Assembly (NCBI RefSeq): GCF_030010235.1
Contig: NZ_JASCRS010000001.1
Coordinates: forward strand, 496,001 to 560,000
Reading direction: 5' to 3'
Length of the DNA: 64,000 nt
Source of the DNA: Leucobacter sp. UT-8R-CII-1-4
Lineage (GTDB): Bacteria; Actinomycetota; Actinomycetes; Actinomycetales; Microbacteriaceae
The notes below the pieces were generated by a model that was not told the DNA's origin, did not search any database, and saw only the letters and a list, made by a program, of their open reading frames with translations. Below, piece by piece: positions 52,107-59,604 of the stretch (position 1 is its first letter; every line of letters begins with the position of its first letter). A program made the translations under genes and the position numbers.

Positions 52107-53399
52107 TTATGCCCCAGCAAAGAAGCTCGCAGTGATCCGGGCGAGACCGTGCAGGTCGTCGACGTGGGCAAGTTCTCGCGCTGAGTGCATCGACAACAGC
52201 GGCACACCGGCGTCAACCGTGCGCATGCCTAGGCGGGTCGCGGTGAGCGGGCCGATGGTCGAGCCGCACGGCACACCGTTATTCGAGACGAACACCTGCG
52301 TCTGCACGCCGGCCTGATCGCAGGCTCGCTGCCACATGGCCGCACCGTGCGCGTCGGTCGCGTAGCGCTGGTTCGCATTCACTTTCAGCATGGCTCCGTG
52401 GCCAGCGAGCGGTTGCACATTTGGGTCGTGCTTTTCTGCGTAGTTCGGGTGCACAGAGTGCCCCGCATCAACCGAGAGGCACCACGAGGCAGACATTGCC
52501 CGAGCTGATTCCTCTGCATTTGCGCCAAGACCTGCCCGCAACCGCACAATCACGTCTTCTAGCAGCGGGCCCGATGCACCAGAACGGGTTTCTGAACCGA
52601 GTTCTTCGTGATCGAATGCCGCAAGCATTGCGATTTCTCCGTCTGCGACACTTCCTTCGGTCAGGGCAACGAGGCTGGCAAACACCGAGCTCAGGTTGTC
52701 GAGCCGTGGCGACGCGAAGAGTTCACGTGAGACGCCGATGCGCGCGGGGCGTTGGGTATCTGCGAGGCGCACGTCAGCGCCGACAATGTCTTCGACGCGA
52801 ATTCCCGCAGAGGCCGCGAGCAGTTCGCCGATCGACGCACTGCCCATACCGATTACCGGTTGCATGTGGCGCTGGCGATCCACCGTAAGAGCACCACCAG
52901 AGTCACGATCAAGGTGAATCGCGAGCATTGGAACGCGAGCGATTGCCTCGGTCTGCACGAGGTGCTCGGCACCGTCCGCGGTCACAACGCGGCCAGCTAC
53001 GGCGAGGTCGCGATCAAACCAGGTCGACAGCAGCGGTCCACCGTACACCTCAACGCCGAGCTGCGCCCACCCGCGCGCCGAGAAGTCCGGGTGTGGTTTG
53101 AGCATGAGCCCGGGCGAATCGGTGTGGCTCCCGAGCACACGCACTGGGCTGCTCGCGGTGAGGTCCGATCCAGCGCGCCAAGCAATAATTGCGCCGTCTC
53201 GACGAGTGAAAGCGCCCTCCCCCGAGCTGAGTGGTTGCCAGGCGTCGCTCTCGCTGACCTCAGTGAATCCTGCTGTTTCTAGCGCCGAAGCGACGGCAGC
53301 GGCCGCGTGATACGAAGTTGGCGATGCCGCAACGAACTCGGTAAATCGTTCGATGTATTCGTCGCGGTCGGTGAGCAGGGAATCATGCGAAGCAGACAT
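52107..53399 (-). CDS. apeB: M18 family aminopeptidase (aspartyl aminopeptidase type)
   Basis: A 430-residue M18 peptidase. Zn ligands are visible in VLGSHTDSPGL (His/Asp), AAFDHEELGSETRSGA (catalytic Glu and Zn Glu), SVDAGHSVHPNY (Asp) and LLSMHSARELAHVDD (final His). M18 enzymes remove N-terminal acidic residues from peptides as large oligomers in the cytoplasm. Start at 53399; no strong ribosome site. Next to leucyl aminopeptidase on the same strand but separated by a terminator. Confidence 0.92.
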   Translation of the reverse strand: MSASHDSLLTDRDEYIERFTEFVAASPTSYHAAAAVASALETAGFTEVSESDAWQPLSSGEGAFTRRDGAIIAWRAGSDLTASSPVRVLGSHTDSPGLMLKPHPDFSARGWAQLGVEVYGGPLLSTWFDRDLAVAGRVVTADGAEHLVQTEAIARVPMLAIHLDRDSGGALTVDRQRHMQPVIGMGSASIGELLAASAGIRVEDIVGADVRLADTQRPARIGVSRELFASPRLDNLSSVFASLVALTEGSVADGEIAMLAAFDHEELGSETRSGASGPLLEDVIVRLRAGLGANAEESARAMSASWCLSVDAGHSVHPNYAEKHDPNVQPLAGHGAMLKVNANQRYATDAHGAAMWQRACDQAGVQTQVFVSNNGVPCGSTIGPLTATRLGMRTVDAGVPLLSMHSARELAHVDDLHGLARITASFFAGA

Positions 53400-53490
53400 G
53401 CATCCATCAAATCATGGGCTCGCTGGATCGGCACCCAGGCTCGTCGCCACCAGCCATCTCTTCGCAAAATGGACACGGTGTGGCAACCAA

Positions 53491-53534
53491 AAAACGCGCA
53501 CCCCTGCCCGATCTGGGCGAAGGATGCGCGTTTT
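53491..53534 (-). terminator. Terminator of the leucyl aminopeptidase gene
   Basis: AAAACGCGCA (53491-53500) pairs with TGCGCGTTTT (53525-53534), with inner GCCC/GGGC pairing; on the minus strand it runs into TTTTTTGG. Confidence 0.8.
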
Positions 53535-53549
53535 CTGAGTTACCGAGAA

Positions 53550-55085
53550 CTAGTTCTTTTCGGGAGCTTCGAACGCGGTTGCGAACTCTGCGAGCAGACG
53601 GGCGCCAAAACCGGTTGAACCGGTTGAGCGCCACAGGTCGTCACCCTCTGCCTGCATGGTGCCTGCGATGTCCAGGTGGCCCCAAGGGGTACCGTCGACG
53701 AACTCGTTCAAGAAGAGGGCAGCGAGGATCACTCCGCCGTACTGGCCGCCAATGTTTGAGAGGTCTGCGACGTCGCTCTTCAGCTGCTCACGGTAGCGGT
53801 GATCGAGCGGCATCCGCCAGGTGTTCTCGTCGGTGCTATCTGCGGCTGCCTGCAGCTGCTCAGCGATCGAGTCGTTATTTGCGAGCATCGCCGCGGTGCG
53901 GGTGCCGAGGGCCATCATTGCCGCGCCGGTCAGGGTGGCGATGTCGACGATTGCGTCTGGGCGGTGTGCTTCTTCGGTGGCGAGCACGAGGCCGTCGGCG
54001 AGCACGAGGCGACCTTCAGCGTCGGTGTTCTTCACCTCGACGGTGGTGCCTCCGCGAATGGTGAGCACGTCGCCGAGCTTCGTCGCGCTACCCGACGGCA
54101 TGTTGTCTGTGCACATGAGCCAGCCGGTGACGATGCTGGTTGCGCCGAGTTCGCGCAGCGAGGTCATCGCCGAGAACACTGCGCCAGCGCCCATCATGTC
54201 GAGCTTCATTGCGGCGTGCATCGCGTTCGAAGGCTTCAGGCTGATGCCGCCCGAGTCGTACATGATGCCCTTGCCGACGAGCGCGAGGTGCGCGGTCTCA
54301 TCGCTTGCACCCTCAGGGGTGTAGCGAAGCTTGATCATGCGTGGCTCTTCGGTGCTGCCAGCGTTGACGCCGAGCAGACCACCGCAACCGAGTGCGATCA
54401 GCTGCTGACGGTCGAAGACCTCAACCTCAAGGCCAAACTGTGGGCCAAACTTCTGCGCGATCTCAGCGAACTTCACTGCGCTCAGGTGGCGTGGCGGAGT
54501 GTTGCCGAGGTCACGCGAGAGGCTAGCGGTGCGGGCAAGAATCAGGCCACGCTCAACACCGACCTCAGCGGCTTCAGCGAGGTCTGCTGCCTCATCAGTA
54601 AGCACCAGGGTGAGGCGCTCAAGCTGCACGGTCTTTGGGTCGCTCTTAAGCGCGTCAAAACGATAGCGGGCGAGCAGTGCGCCCTCGGTAGCGGCCTGCG
54701 CGGCTGCTTCCACCGAGATAGCGTCGTCGCCGACGACGAGCGCGCTGAGGTCAACCGCGAGAGTCGAGATTTCGCGGGCGGCACGGGTGAACGCGGCAAC
54801 AGCGTCACGAAGCTGAGCTTCGGTGCCGATGCCCTTGCCGCTGCCAACGAGCACGCGGAGGGGCGATCCTGGAAGCACAAGCGTCTGGCCAGCTTTGCCG
54901 AGGAAGCCCGCAGCTGCGAGCGAATCGCGGTCAAACGATGCTGCAAGTTCTGCTGGCAGTTCGCCCTCTGCAGATACAAAAAGCGCTACTGCGCCGGCGT
55001 TCTCGACGTCAGCATTTACTGACACCGAGACCTGTCGGTCGAGTGACGGCACTGGGTTAAAGTCAGGGTTAATCACAACGGTCAT
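53550..55085 (-). CDS. pepA: Leucyl aminopeptidase, M17 family
   Basis: A 511-residue cytosol aminopeptidase. The M17 C-terminal domain is complete: GKGIMYDSGGISLKP (catalytic Lys), KLDMMGAGAVFSAM, and the signature NTDAEGRLVLADGL with metal ligands and Arg. It trims N-terminal residues from peptides using two metal ions. The start at 55085 has TAGGGT 7 nt upstream, indicating leaderless transcription; a hairpin lies just before it. Monocistronic. Confidence 0.95.
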   Translation of the reverse strand: MTVVINPDFNPVPSLDRQVSVSVNADVENAGAVALFVSAEGELPAELAASFDRDSLAAAGFLGKAGQTLVLPGSPLRVLVGSGKGIGTEAQLRDAVAAFTRAAREISTLAVDLSALVVGDDAISVEAAAQAATEGALLARYRFDALKSDPKTVQLERLTLVLTDEAADLAEAAEVGVERGLILARTASLSRDLGNTPPRHLSAVKFAEIAQKFGPQFGLEVEVFDRQQLIALGCGGLLGVNAGSTEEPRMIKLRYTPEGASDETAHLALVGKGIMYDSGGISLKPSNAMHAAMKLDMMGAGAVFSAMTSLRELGATSIVTGWLMCTDNMPSGSATKLGDVLTIRGGTTVEVKNTDAEGRLVLADGLVLATEEAHRPDAIVDIATLTGAAMMALGTRTAAMLANNDSIAEQLQAAADSTDENTWRMPLDHRYREQLKSDVADLSNIGGQYGGVILAALFLNEFVDGTPWGHLDIAGTMQAEGDDLWRSTGSTGFGARLLAEFATAFEAPEKN

Positions 55086-55092
55086 GCCATTA

Positions 55093-55098
55093 ACCCTA
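55093..55098 (-). promoter_or_regulatory. Probable -10 element of leaderless pepA
   Basis: TAGGGT on the minus strand with 7 nt to the ATG at 55085. Confidence 0.5.
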
Positions 55099-55099
55099 G

Positions 55100-55131
55100 C
55101 CCTGGAAGCTGCGCGAACACAGCTTCCAGGG
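55100..55131 (-). terminator. Hairpin between the FtsX-type permease and pepA
   Basis: Perfect 12-bp stem CCCTGGAAGCTG (55100-55111) with CAGCTTCCAGGG (55120-55131), 8-nt loop. It begins seven bases after the permease stop and abuts the pepA -10 element, so it overlaps where the pepA -35 should be. Confidence 0.75.
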
Positions 55132-55137
55132 ATTCAG

Positions 55138-56529
55138 TTAGTCGACGGCGAGAGCGGCAACAGGCGATACGCGGATCGCCCTGCGTGCGGGCGCGACGGC
55201 CGCGCCGAGCGCGAGCAGCACGCCCAGCACGGCGACCGATGCGAGCACGGGCCACGGCACGACCGGAGCCATCAGGCCCACCTGTGAGCCGACGAGTGAT
55301 TGCGCGGCCAGCCAGCCGTAGAAGGTGCCAAGGAGCAGCCCGAACCCAAGCGCTGCAAAGGTCATCTGCACGCTTTCAGCCATGACCATCGCTCGCACCT
55401 GGCTACCGGTGAAGCCGAGCGCGCGCAGCAGGCCAAGTTCGCGGGTACGCTGCAGCACTCCCAGCGAGAGCGTGTTCACCATGCCGACCGCAGCGATCAC
55501 TGCGGAGAAACCAACCAGCCCAGAGAAGATCGCTGTTGTGATTGCGAGTGTGCCCGAGAGCTCGGCTGCCATTTCGGCGTCGTGCGCAAAAGCTACGAGA
55601 GCCATTCGTTCGTAGGTCGCGAGCGCGACAGCAAACATTGTGACGAGGGTGACACCGATCACGAGACCGATGGTCGCTCTTGCGCTGCGTTCGGGGAAGC
55701 GCACAGCGTTCGCGGCAGCAAGCCTGCCGGTCGGACCGTTGCCGAGCGCGCGGCCCGCGAGCCGCAAGAGCGGTGGCATCACCAGGTGCGCGCCGAGGGC
55801 GAGGCCGGTGAATGAGAACAGTCCGCCAAAGAACGAGATAAGGAGCGCGAGTGGGGTCATCAGGCCAAGCACGATTCCGAGTGCCATCAGCGCAATACCG
55901 ATCAGCATCAGCAGGATCGCCCACACAGTGCGGCCGCCACGCTGGCTTGCCTGTTCTGCTGTCATTTCAACGGCGGCCCCGGTTGCTTCGATCGGCGAGA
56001 CTTTGGCGACTCGGCGAGAGCCGGACCACGCTGCGATCCAGGTGGTCAATGCCACGATCACGACCGCGACGATGGCCAGCGGGCTAAAAACTGGGTAGCT
56101 GTCGCGCGGTGGCAACCAGCCGAGCGTCGGCCCGAGTGTTGCCATAAATACAATCAGCGCTTCGGCGAGCGCGAAGCCGATGAGTGCGCCGATGAGCCCC
56201 GTCACAAGACCTTCAGCGGCGACACGGGAGCGCACCTTCGCTGAGGTTGCGCCGATCAATCTGTAGAGCGCGATGGTTCTGGTGCGTCCGGCGATAATCG
56301 TCGAGAAGGTATTCGCTGTCACAATCGAGCCAACGTAGAGCGCGATCAGAATAAAGATGAGGGCGACTAGCATCAGCACCATCCAAAAGGTGCCTTTTTC
56401 TTCGACGAGAGCTGGATCCATCGCGGTCACCATAATGTCGACCCCGAGGATCAGCGCGACCGCAAAAAGTGAGCTCAGTGCGGCTACGACAATCGTGGCT
56501 GCGTGTTCGCGTAGTTGTTCGCGTTTCAT
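55138..56529 (-). CDS. FtsX-type ABC transporter permease
   Basis: A 463-residue permease with two FtsX/MacB domains: first helix, then three-helix sets at about 40-175 and 345-450. RTRTIALYRLIGATSAKVRS and QRTRELGLLRALGFTGSQVRAM are the coupling helices. Such LolCE/MacB-like exporters extract lipids, lipoproteins or peptides such as antimicrobials. It overlaps the ATPase gene by 4 nt. Substrate unknown; no adjacent regulator or kinase of the BceRS type is seen. Confidence 0.88.
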   Translation of the reverse strand: MKREQLREHAATIVVAALSSLFAVALILGVDIMVTAMDPALVEEKGTFWMVLMLVALIFILIALYVGSIVTANTFSTIIAGRTRTIALYRLIGATSAKVRSRVAAEGLVTGLIGALIGFALAEALIVFMATLGPTLGWLPPRDSYPVFSPLAIVAVVIVALTTWIAAWSGSRRVAKVSPIEATGAAVEMTAEQASQRGGRTVWAILLMLIGIALMALGIVLGLMTPLALLISFFGGLFSFTGLALGAHLVMPPLLRLAGRALGNGPTGRLAAANAVRFPERSARATIGLVIGVTLVTMFAVALATYERMALVAFAHDAEMAAELSGTLAITTAIFSGLVGFSAVIAAVGMVNTLSLGVLQRTRELGLLRALGFTGSQVRAMVMAESVQMTFAALGFGLLLGTFYGWLAAQSLVGSQVGLMAPVVPWPVLASVAVLGVLLALGAAVAPARRAIRVSPVAALAVD

Positions 56530-57290
56530 GCCTGCACACTCTCCAGGTTCAGCATGGTTTCTGAGATGGCGGATGCGCTCATTGCGGAGCGGTCGGCGAC
56601 AATTTTCCCGTCACCGATGAACACGATCCTGTCGGCATGGCTCGCAGCGATTGGGTCGTGGGTGACCATTGCGATGCTCTGGCCTGCGTTGTCGACAGCG
56701 TCGCGCAGAAGGCCAAGAACTTCACGACCGGTGCGTGAATCGAGCGCGCCGGTGGGTTCGTCGGCAAAGATGATGTCTGGGCTGGTGGCAAGTGCCCGGG
56801 CAATTGCGACTCGCTGCTGTTGACCGCCCGAGAGCTCGTGCGGTCGATGTTTTTGACGCCCGTCTAGGCCGAGTCTCGCGATCAATGAGTCGATACGCGC
56901 TTGATCAGCGACGGTAGGACCGTTGCCGCCGAGTTCGAAGGGCAGTCGAAGGTTGCCCATTACGTCAAGTGTTGGCACGAGGTTGAAGGCTTGAAAGACA
57001 AAGCCGATCCGGCGTCTGCGCAGTCTGGTCAGTTCGGCGTCACCAAGTCTTGTGATTTCGTCTTGGCCGAGCCAAACGCGGCCTTCGCTCGGGCTATCGA
57101 GACCAGCGAGCACGTGCATCAGTGTCGATTTTCCTGAACCTGATGGGCCCATGATTGCGGTGAACTCGCCCTGTTTCAGGCTGAGTGAGATGTCGTCGAG
57201 CGCGGTGACTCGGTGCGCTCCATTGCCGTAGTAGCGGCTCAGGTTTTCAACGCGGGCAACGGTTTTGGGCAGTTGTGAATGCTCATCCAT
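56526..57290 (-). CDS. LolD/MacB-type ABC transporter ATP-binding protein
   Basis: A 254-residue ATPase: Walker [12 protein letters not shown] near 48-58, LRRRRIGFVFQAFNLVPTLD Q-loop typical of the MacB class, signature [15 protein letters not shown], Walker B IIFADEPTGALDSRTG and MVTHDPIAASHADR. It works with the FtsX permease encoded downstream. Start ATG at 57290. Its promoter lies in the gap to the divergent LLM oxidoreductase gene. Confidence 0.92.
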   Translation of the reverse strand: MDEHSQLPKTVARVENLSRYYGNGAHRVTALDDISLSLKQGEFTAIMGPSGSGKSTLMHVLAGLDSPSEGRVWLGQDEITRLGDAELTRLRRRRIGFVFQAFNLVPTLDVMGNLRLPFELGGNGPTVADQARIDSLIARLGLDGRQKHRPHELSGGQQQRVAIARALATSPDIIFADEPTGALDSRTGREVLGLLRDAVDNAGQSIAMVTHDPIAASHADRIVFIGDGKIVADRSAMSASAISETMLNLESVQA

Positions 57291-57476
57291 GTTTCAAAAC
57301 TAGATTTTGACGGGTGGCTGGCGAATCGCCCGTTGGTACCGAGGACATCATCCTTCGGTACCGAGAGACAGGGATCAGGGTCTCTTTGCGCGCTGCGGTT
57401 GGCGTGCAAAGAGACCCAGCGATCCAGCGCAAATAATTCCGGGAATACTTGCAAACGCATACATGTTGTACCCGAC

Positions 57477-58529
57477 ATGAGAGCATTCGGGTTCCTTTCC
57501 TTCGGACACTACGCAAACGTGCGCGGCAGCAGAACGCGCACTGCAGCAGACATGCTGCACCAGACCATCGACCTGGCACAGGCAGCAGATGAAATTGGCG
57601 TGAACGGCGCCTACGTTCGCGTGCACCACTTCGCGAAGCAGGCAGCCGCACCAATTCCGCTGCTTACGGCGATGGCGGCAAAGACCCAGCGCATCGAGGT
57701 CGGCACCGGCGTCATCGACATGCGCTACGAAAACCCGCTATACCTTGCCGAAGAAGCAGCAACCCTCGACCTGATTTCAAGCAGGCGCATCGCGCTCGGC
57801 ATTAGCCGCGGTTCACCCGAAACTGCACTTCGTGGCTACGAAGCATTTGGCTACACCGGATCAGAAGATCCCCGTGGCGCCGATATCGCGCGCGACAAGT
57901 TCGAACTTTTCTTGCAGGCCATCGACGGCGAAAAGGTCGTCGAGGGCGACCCCCAGATGGTCGGCCCCGGGCAGCGTCTCGCAATCGAGCCAATTGCGCC
58001 CGGCCTACGCGACCGAATTTGGTGGGGCGCTGGATCGCGCGAAAGCGCCGAGCAGGTCGGCCGCCAGGGGCTCAACCTCATGAGTTCCACGCTACTCACC
58101 GAAGCAACCGGTCAGCCATTCCACGAGTTGCAGCGCGAGCAGATCGAGCGCTTCCGCGCAGCTTACAAGGCAGCCGGGCACACTGGCACACCCCGCGTAA
58201 GTGTGAGTCGCAGCGTGTTCCCGATTGTGAGCGAAGAAGACGAAATGTACTTCGGCATGCGCTCGCGTGAGAATAACGACCAGGTCGGCGTGATCGACGG
58301 CATGCGCAGCACCTTCGGCAAAACCTACGCCGACACCCCAGATCGCCTCGTCGAGCAACTCCTCGCCGACGAAGCCGTAATGGCCGCAGACACACTCATG
58401 CTCACCATTCCGAACCAGCTGGGTGTTGAATACAACGCCCACGTGATGGAATCGTTCGCTAAGCACGTAGCTCCGGCTCTGGGATGGAAGCCTAACTGGG
58501 AAGGCCCAGTGCAAGGAGACGCGATCTAA
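57477..58529 (+). CDS. LLM class flavin-dependent oxidoreductase
   Basis: A 350-residue luciferase-like monooxygenase (TIM barrel; AFGFLSFGHYANVRG, YVRVHHFAKQAAAPIPLLTA, VGTGVIDMRYENPLYLAEEA, ALGISRGSPETA). It would use FMNH2 or F420. The start at 57477 gives the canonical N-terminus. The gene is intact, but its last 40 codons are the first of three copies of this gene end. After 58459 the 3' end differs from the other copies at 19 of 70 bases, mostly third codon positions, as if replaced by a divergent version carried on an inserted element. Confidence 0.9.
   Translation: MRAFGFLSFGHYANVRGSRTRTAADMLHQTIDLAQAADEIGVNGAYVRVHHFAKQAAAPIPLLTAMAAKTQRIEVGTGVIDMRYENPLYLAEEAATLDLISSRRIALGISRGSPETALRGYEAFGYTGSEDPRGADIARDKFELFLQAIDGEKVVEGDPQMVGPGQRLAIEPIAPGLRDRIWWGAGSRESAEQVGRQGLNLMSSTLLTEATGQPFHELQREQIERFRAAYKAAGHTGTPRVSVSRSVFPIVSEEDEMYFGMRSRENNDQVGVIDGMRSTFGKTYADTPDRLVEQLLADEAVMAADTLMLTIPNQLGVEYNAHVMESFAKHVAPALGWKPNWEGPVQGDAI
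58410..58529 (+). repeat. LLM gene 3' end, copy A (gene-proximal)
   Basis: Last 40 codons of the intact gene. Bases 58410-58459 are identical to copy B (59137-59186); bases 58431-58459 are the 29-bp core common to all three copies. Beyond the core the sequence is only 73 % identical to B over 70 bases while the protein differs at just two residues. In a site-specific insertion model this is the hybrid left junction. Confidence 0.85.
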
Positions 58530-58532
58530 GCG

Positions 58533-59057
58533 CTACGGTGAGTGTGACGACGACACTTCGCCGCACTCACCATCCTCCGAATACCACACGTCAACGATGT
58601 CACGAGGCGAGATAGCTGCGCACAGCACGCCATAAAGCATTGCGCACATTGTGGCAAACATTGCCAGGCTCACGTTTGCGTTCGCGCCGCTCTCAATCGC
58701 CTGGGTCATTCCCCAGGAACTGAACAGGACAGCTGTGAGGGTGGCCGCGACTGAGCCAAGCGCTCCTCTCTGCCAGCGTCTGTTGTACTTCCAGCTGTCC
58801 CGCGTTCCTAGCACGCCTATACCTGCGCAAAGGATCGCCGCAACGAGCGCTAGCGCTGAAAGGATCCAACCTGGATCGCTTCGAAGCATTTCTCTATCCT
58901 GCGAAAAGAACACGTCGAAGTCAGTCGACCATGCACGTGGGTTGGCTGAGAGAAAGGTCGCAACAGCCACAAGCGGCAAGAGCATGAGCACCAGGCTGAG
59001 GTATTCCCTGAAACGCGTTGCACGCTGTGGAGCATCTGAAATATCAAGGGAATACAT
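58533..59057 (-). CDS. Four-helix membrane protein, cargo of the first inserted unit
   Basis: A 174-residue membrane protein with four predicted helices (LSLVLMLLPLVAVATFL, WILSALALVAAILCAGIGVL, ALGSVAATLTAVLFSSWG, VSLAMFATMCAMLYGVLCA) and an acidic C-terminal tail. No family recognised. The start at 59057 is supported by AAGGTG. It runs antiparallel to the LLM gene, ending three bases after that gene's stop, and lies between copies A and B of the LLM gene end, so I read it as mobile cargo. A defence or immunity role is possible but unproven. Confidence 0.72.
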   Translation of the reverse strand: MYSLDISDAPQRATRFREYLSLVLMLLPLVAVATFLSANPRAWSTDFDVFFSQDREMLRSDPGWILSALALVAAILCAGIGVLGTRDSWKYNRRWQRGALGSVAATLTAVLFSSWGMTQAIESGANANVSLAMFATMCAMLYGVLCAAISPRDIVDVWYSEDGECGEVSSSHSP

Positions 59058-59136
59058 CAATACACCTTCGTGGGAAACAGGCCAGGCTGAACTCATCGTT
59101 GCAGAGTTCGGGAAGTCTTTGCAATGTCATCCACAG

Positions 59137-59256
59137 CCGAACCAGCTGGGTGTTGAATACAACGCCCACGTGATGGAATCGTTCGCGAAGCATGTCGCGC
59201 CCGCGCTCGGCTGGAAGCCAAACACCGAGGGACCGGTGCAGGGCGACGTGATCTAG
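59137..59256 (+). repeat. LLM gene 3' end, copy B (middle)
   Basis: A 120-bp free-standing fragment of the LLM gene end, in frame to a TAG stop but without the rest of the gene. Its left 50 bases equal copy A and its right 99 bases (59158-59256) match copy C with only two differences. It thus joins the left arm of A to the right arm of C, like an uninterrupted insertion site. Confidence 0.85.
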
Positions 59257-59316
59257 GGAGGAGTAAAAACCCCTCACAAGATTCCTCAGATACACAGAGG
59301 TATTGAATTACTAGTC

Positions 59317-59604
59317 CTATAGAAACGGGTATGCGTAGAGTGCGCGGCCTTGTCGCAGAATCGCTCGAACGACTTCGTCGTTACCTTGAATCACACGCAA
59401 TACCCGGATGGGACCCGGGTCCGGATGGCTGGCCAGCTCAGCCCAGTCTCCGTCAAAAATGTTTGCGAGGAATCTTTGCGGATTCGATCGTATTTTTACT
59501 AGAGCCACGGTCTCGGAAGACTGCATTTCAAGCTCCACAGGCTTGAAAGTCCCGTCTTCACAGAACTGGTTAATAATCTGCTGCAGTGCATTCAACGCAG
59601 TCAT
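59317..59604 (-). CDS. Small third protein of the restriction-modification cassette
   Basis: A 95-residue soluble protein with no family known to me (ALQQIINQFCEDGTFKPVEL, PIRVLRVIQGNDEVVRAILR). Its ATGA start overlaps the endonuclease stop by 4 nt, so it is translated as part of the methyltransferase-endonuclease operon. It is too small for a typical helicase or nuclease partner and shows no helix-turn-helix of a control (C) protein. It may be a subunit or modulator of the endonuclease. Confidence 0.7.
   Translation of the reverse strand: MTALNALQQIINQFCEDGTFKPVELEMQSSETVALVKIRSNPQRFLANIFDGDWAELASHPDPGPIRVLRVIQGNDEVVRAILRQGRALYAYPFL

Noticed and set aside
53799..55022. A 407-codon open frame on the plus strand
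   Set aside because: It is antisense to the well-supported leucyl aminopeptidase gene, has no domain, and reflects third-position G+C bias.
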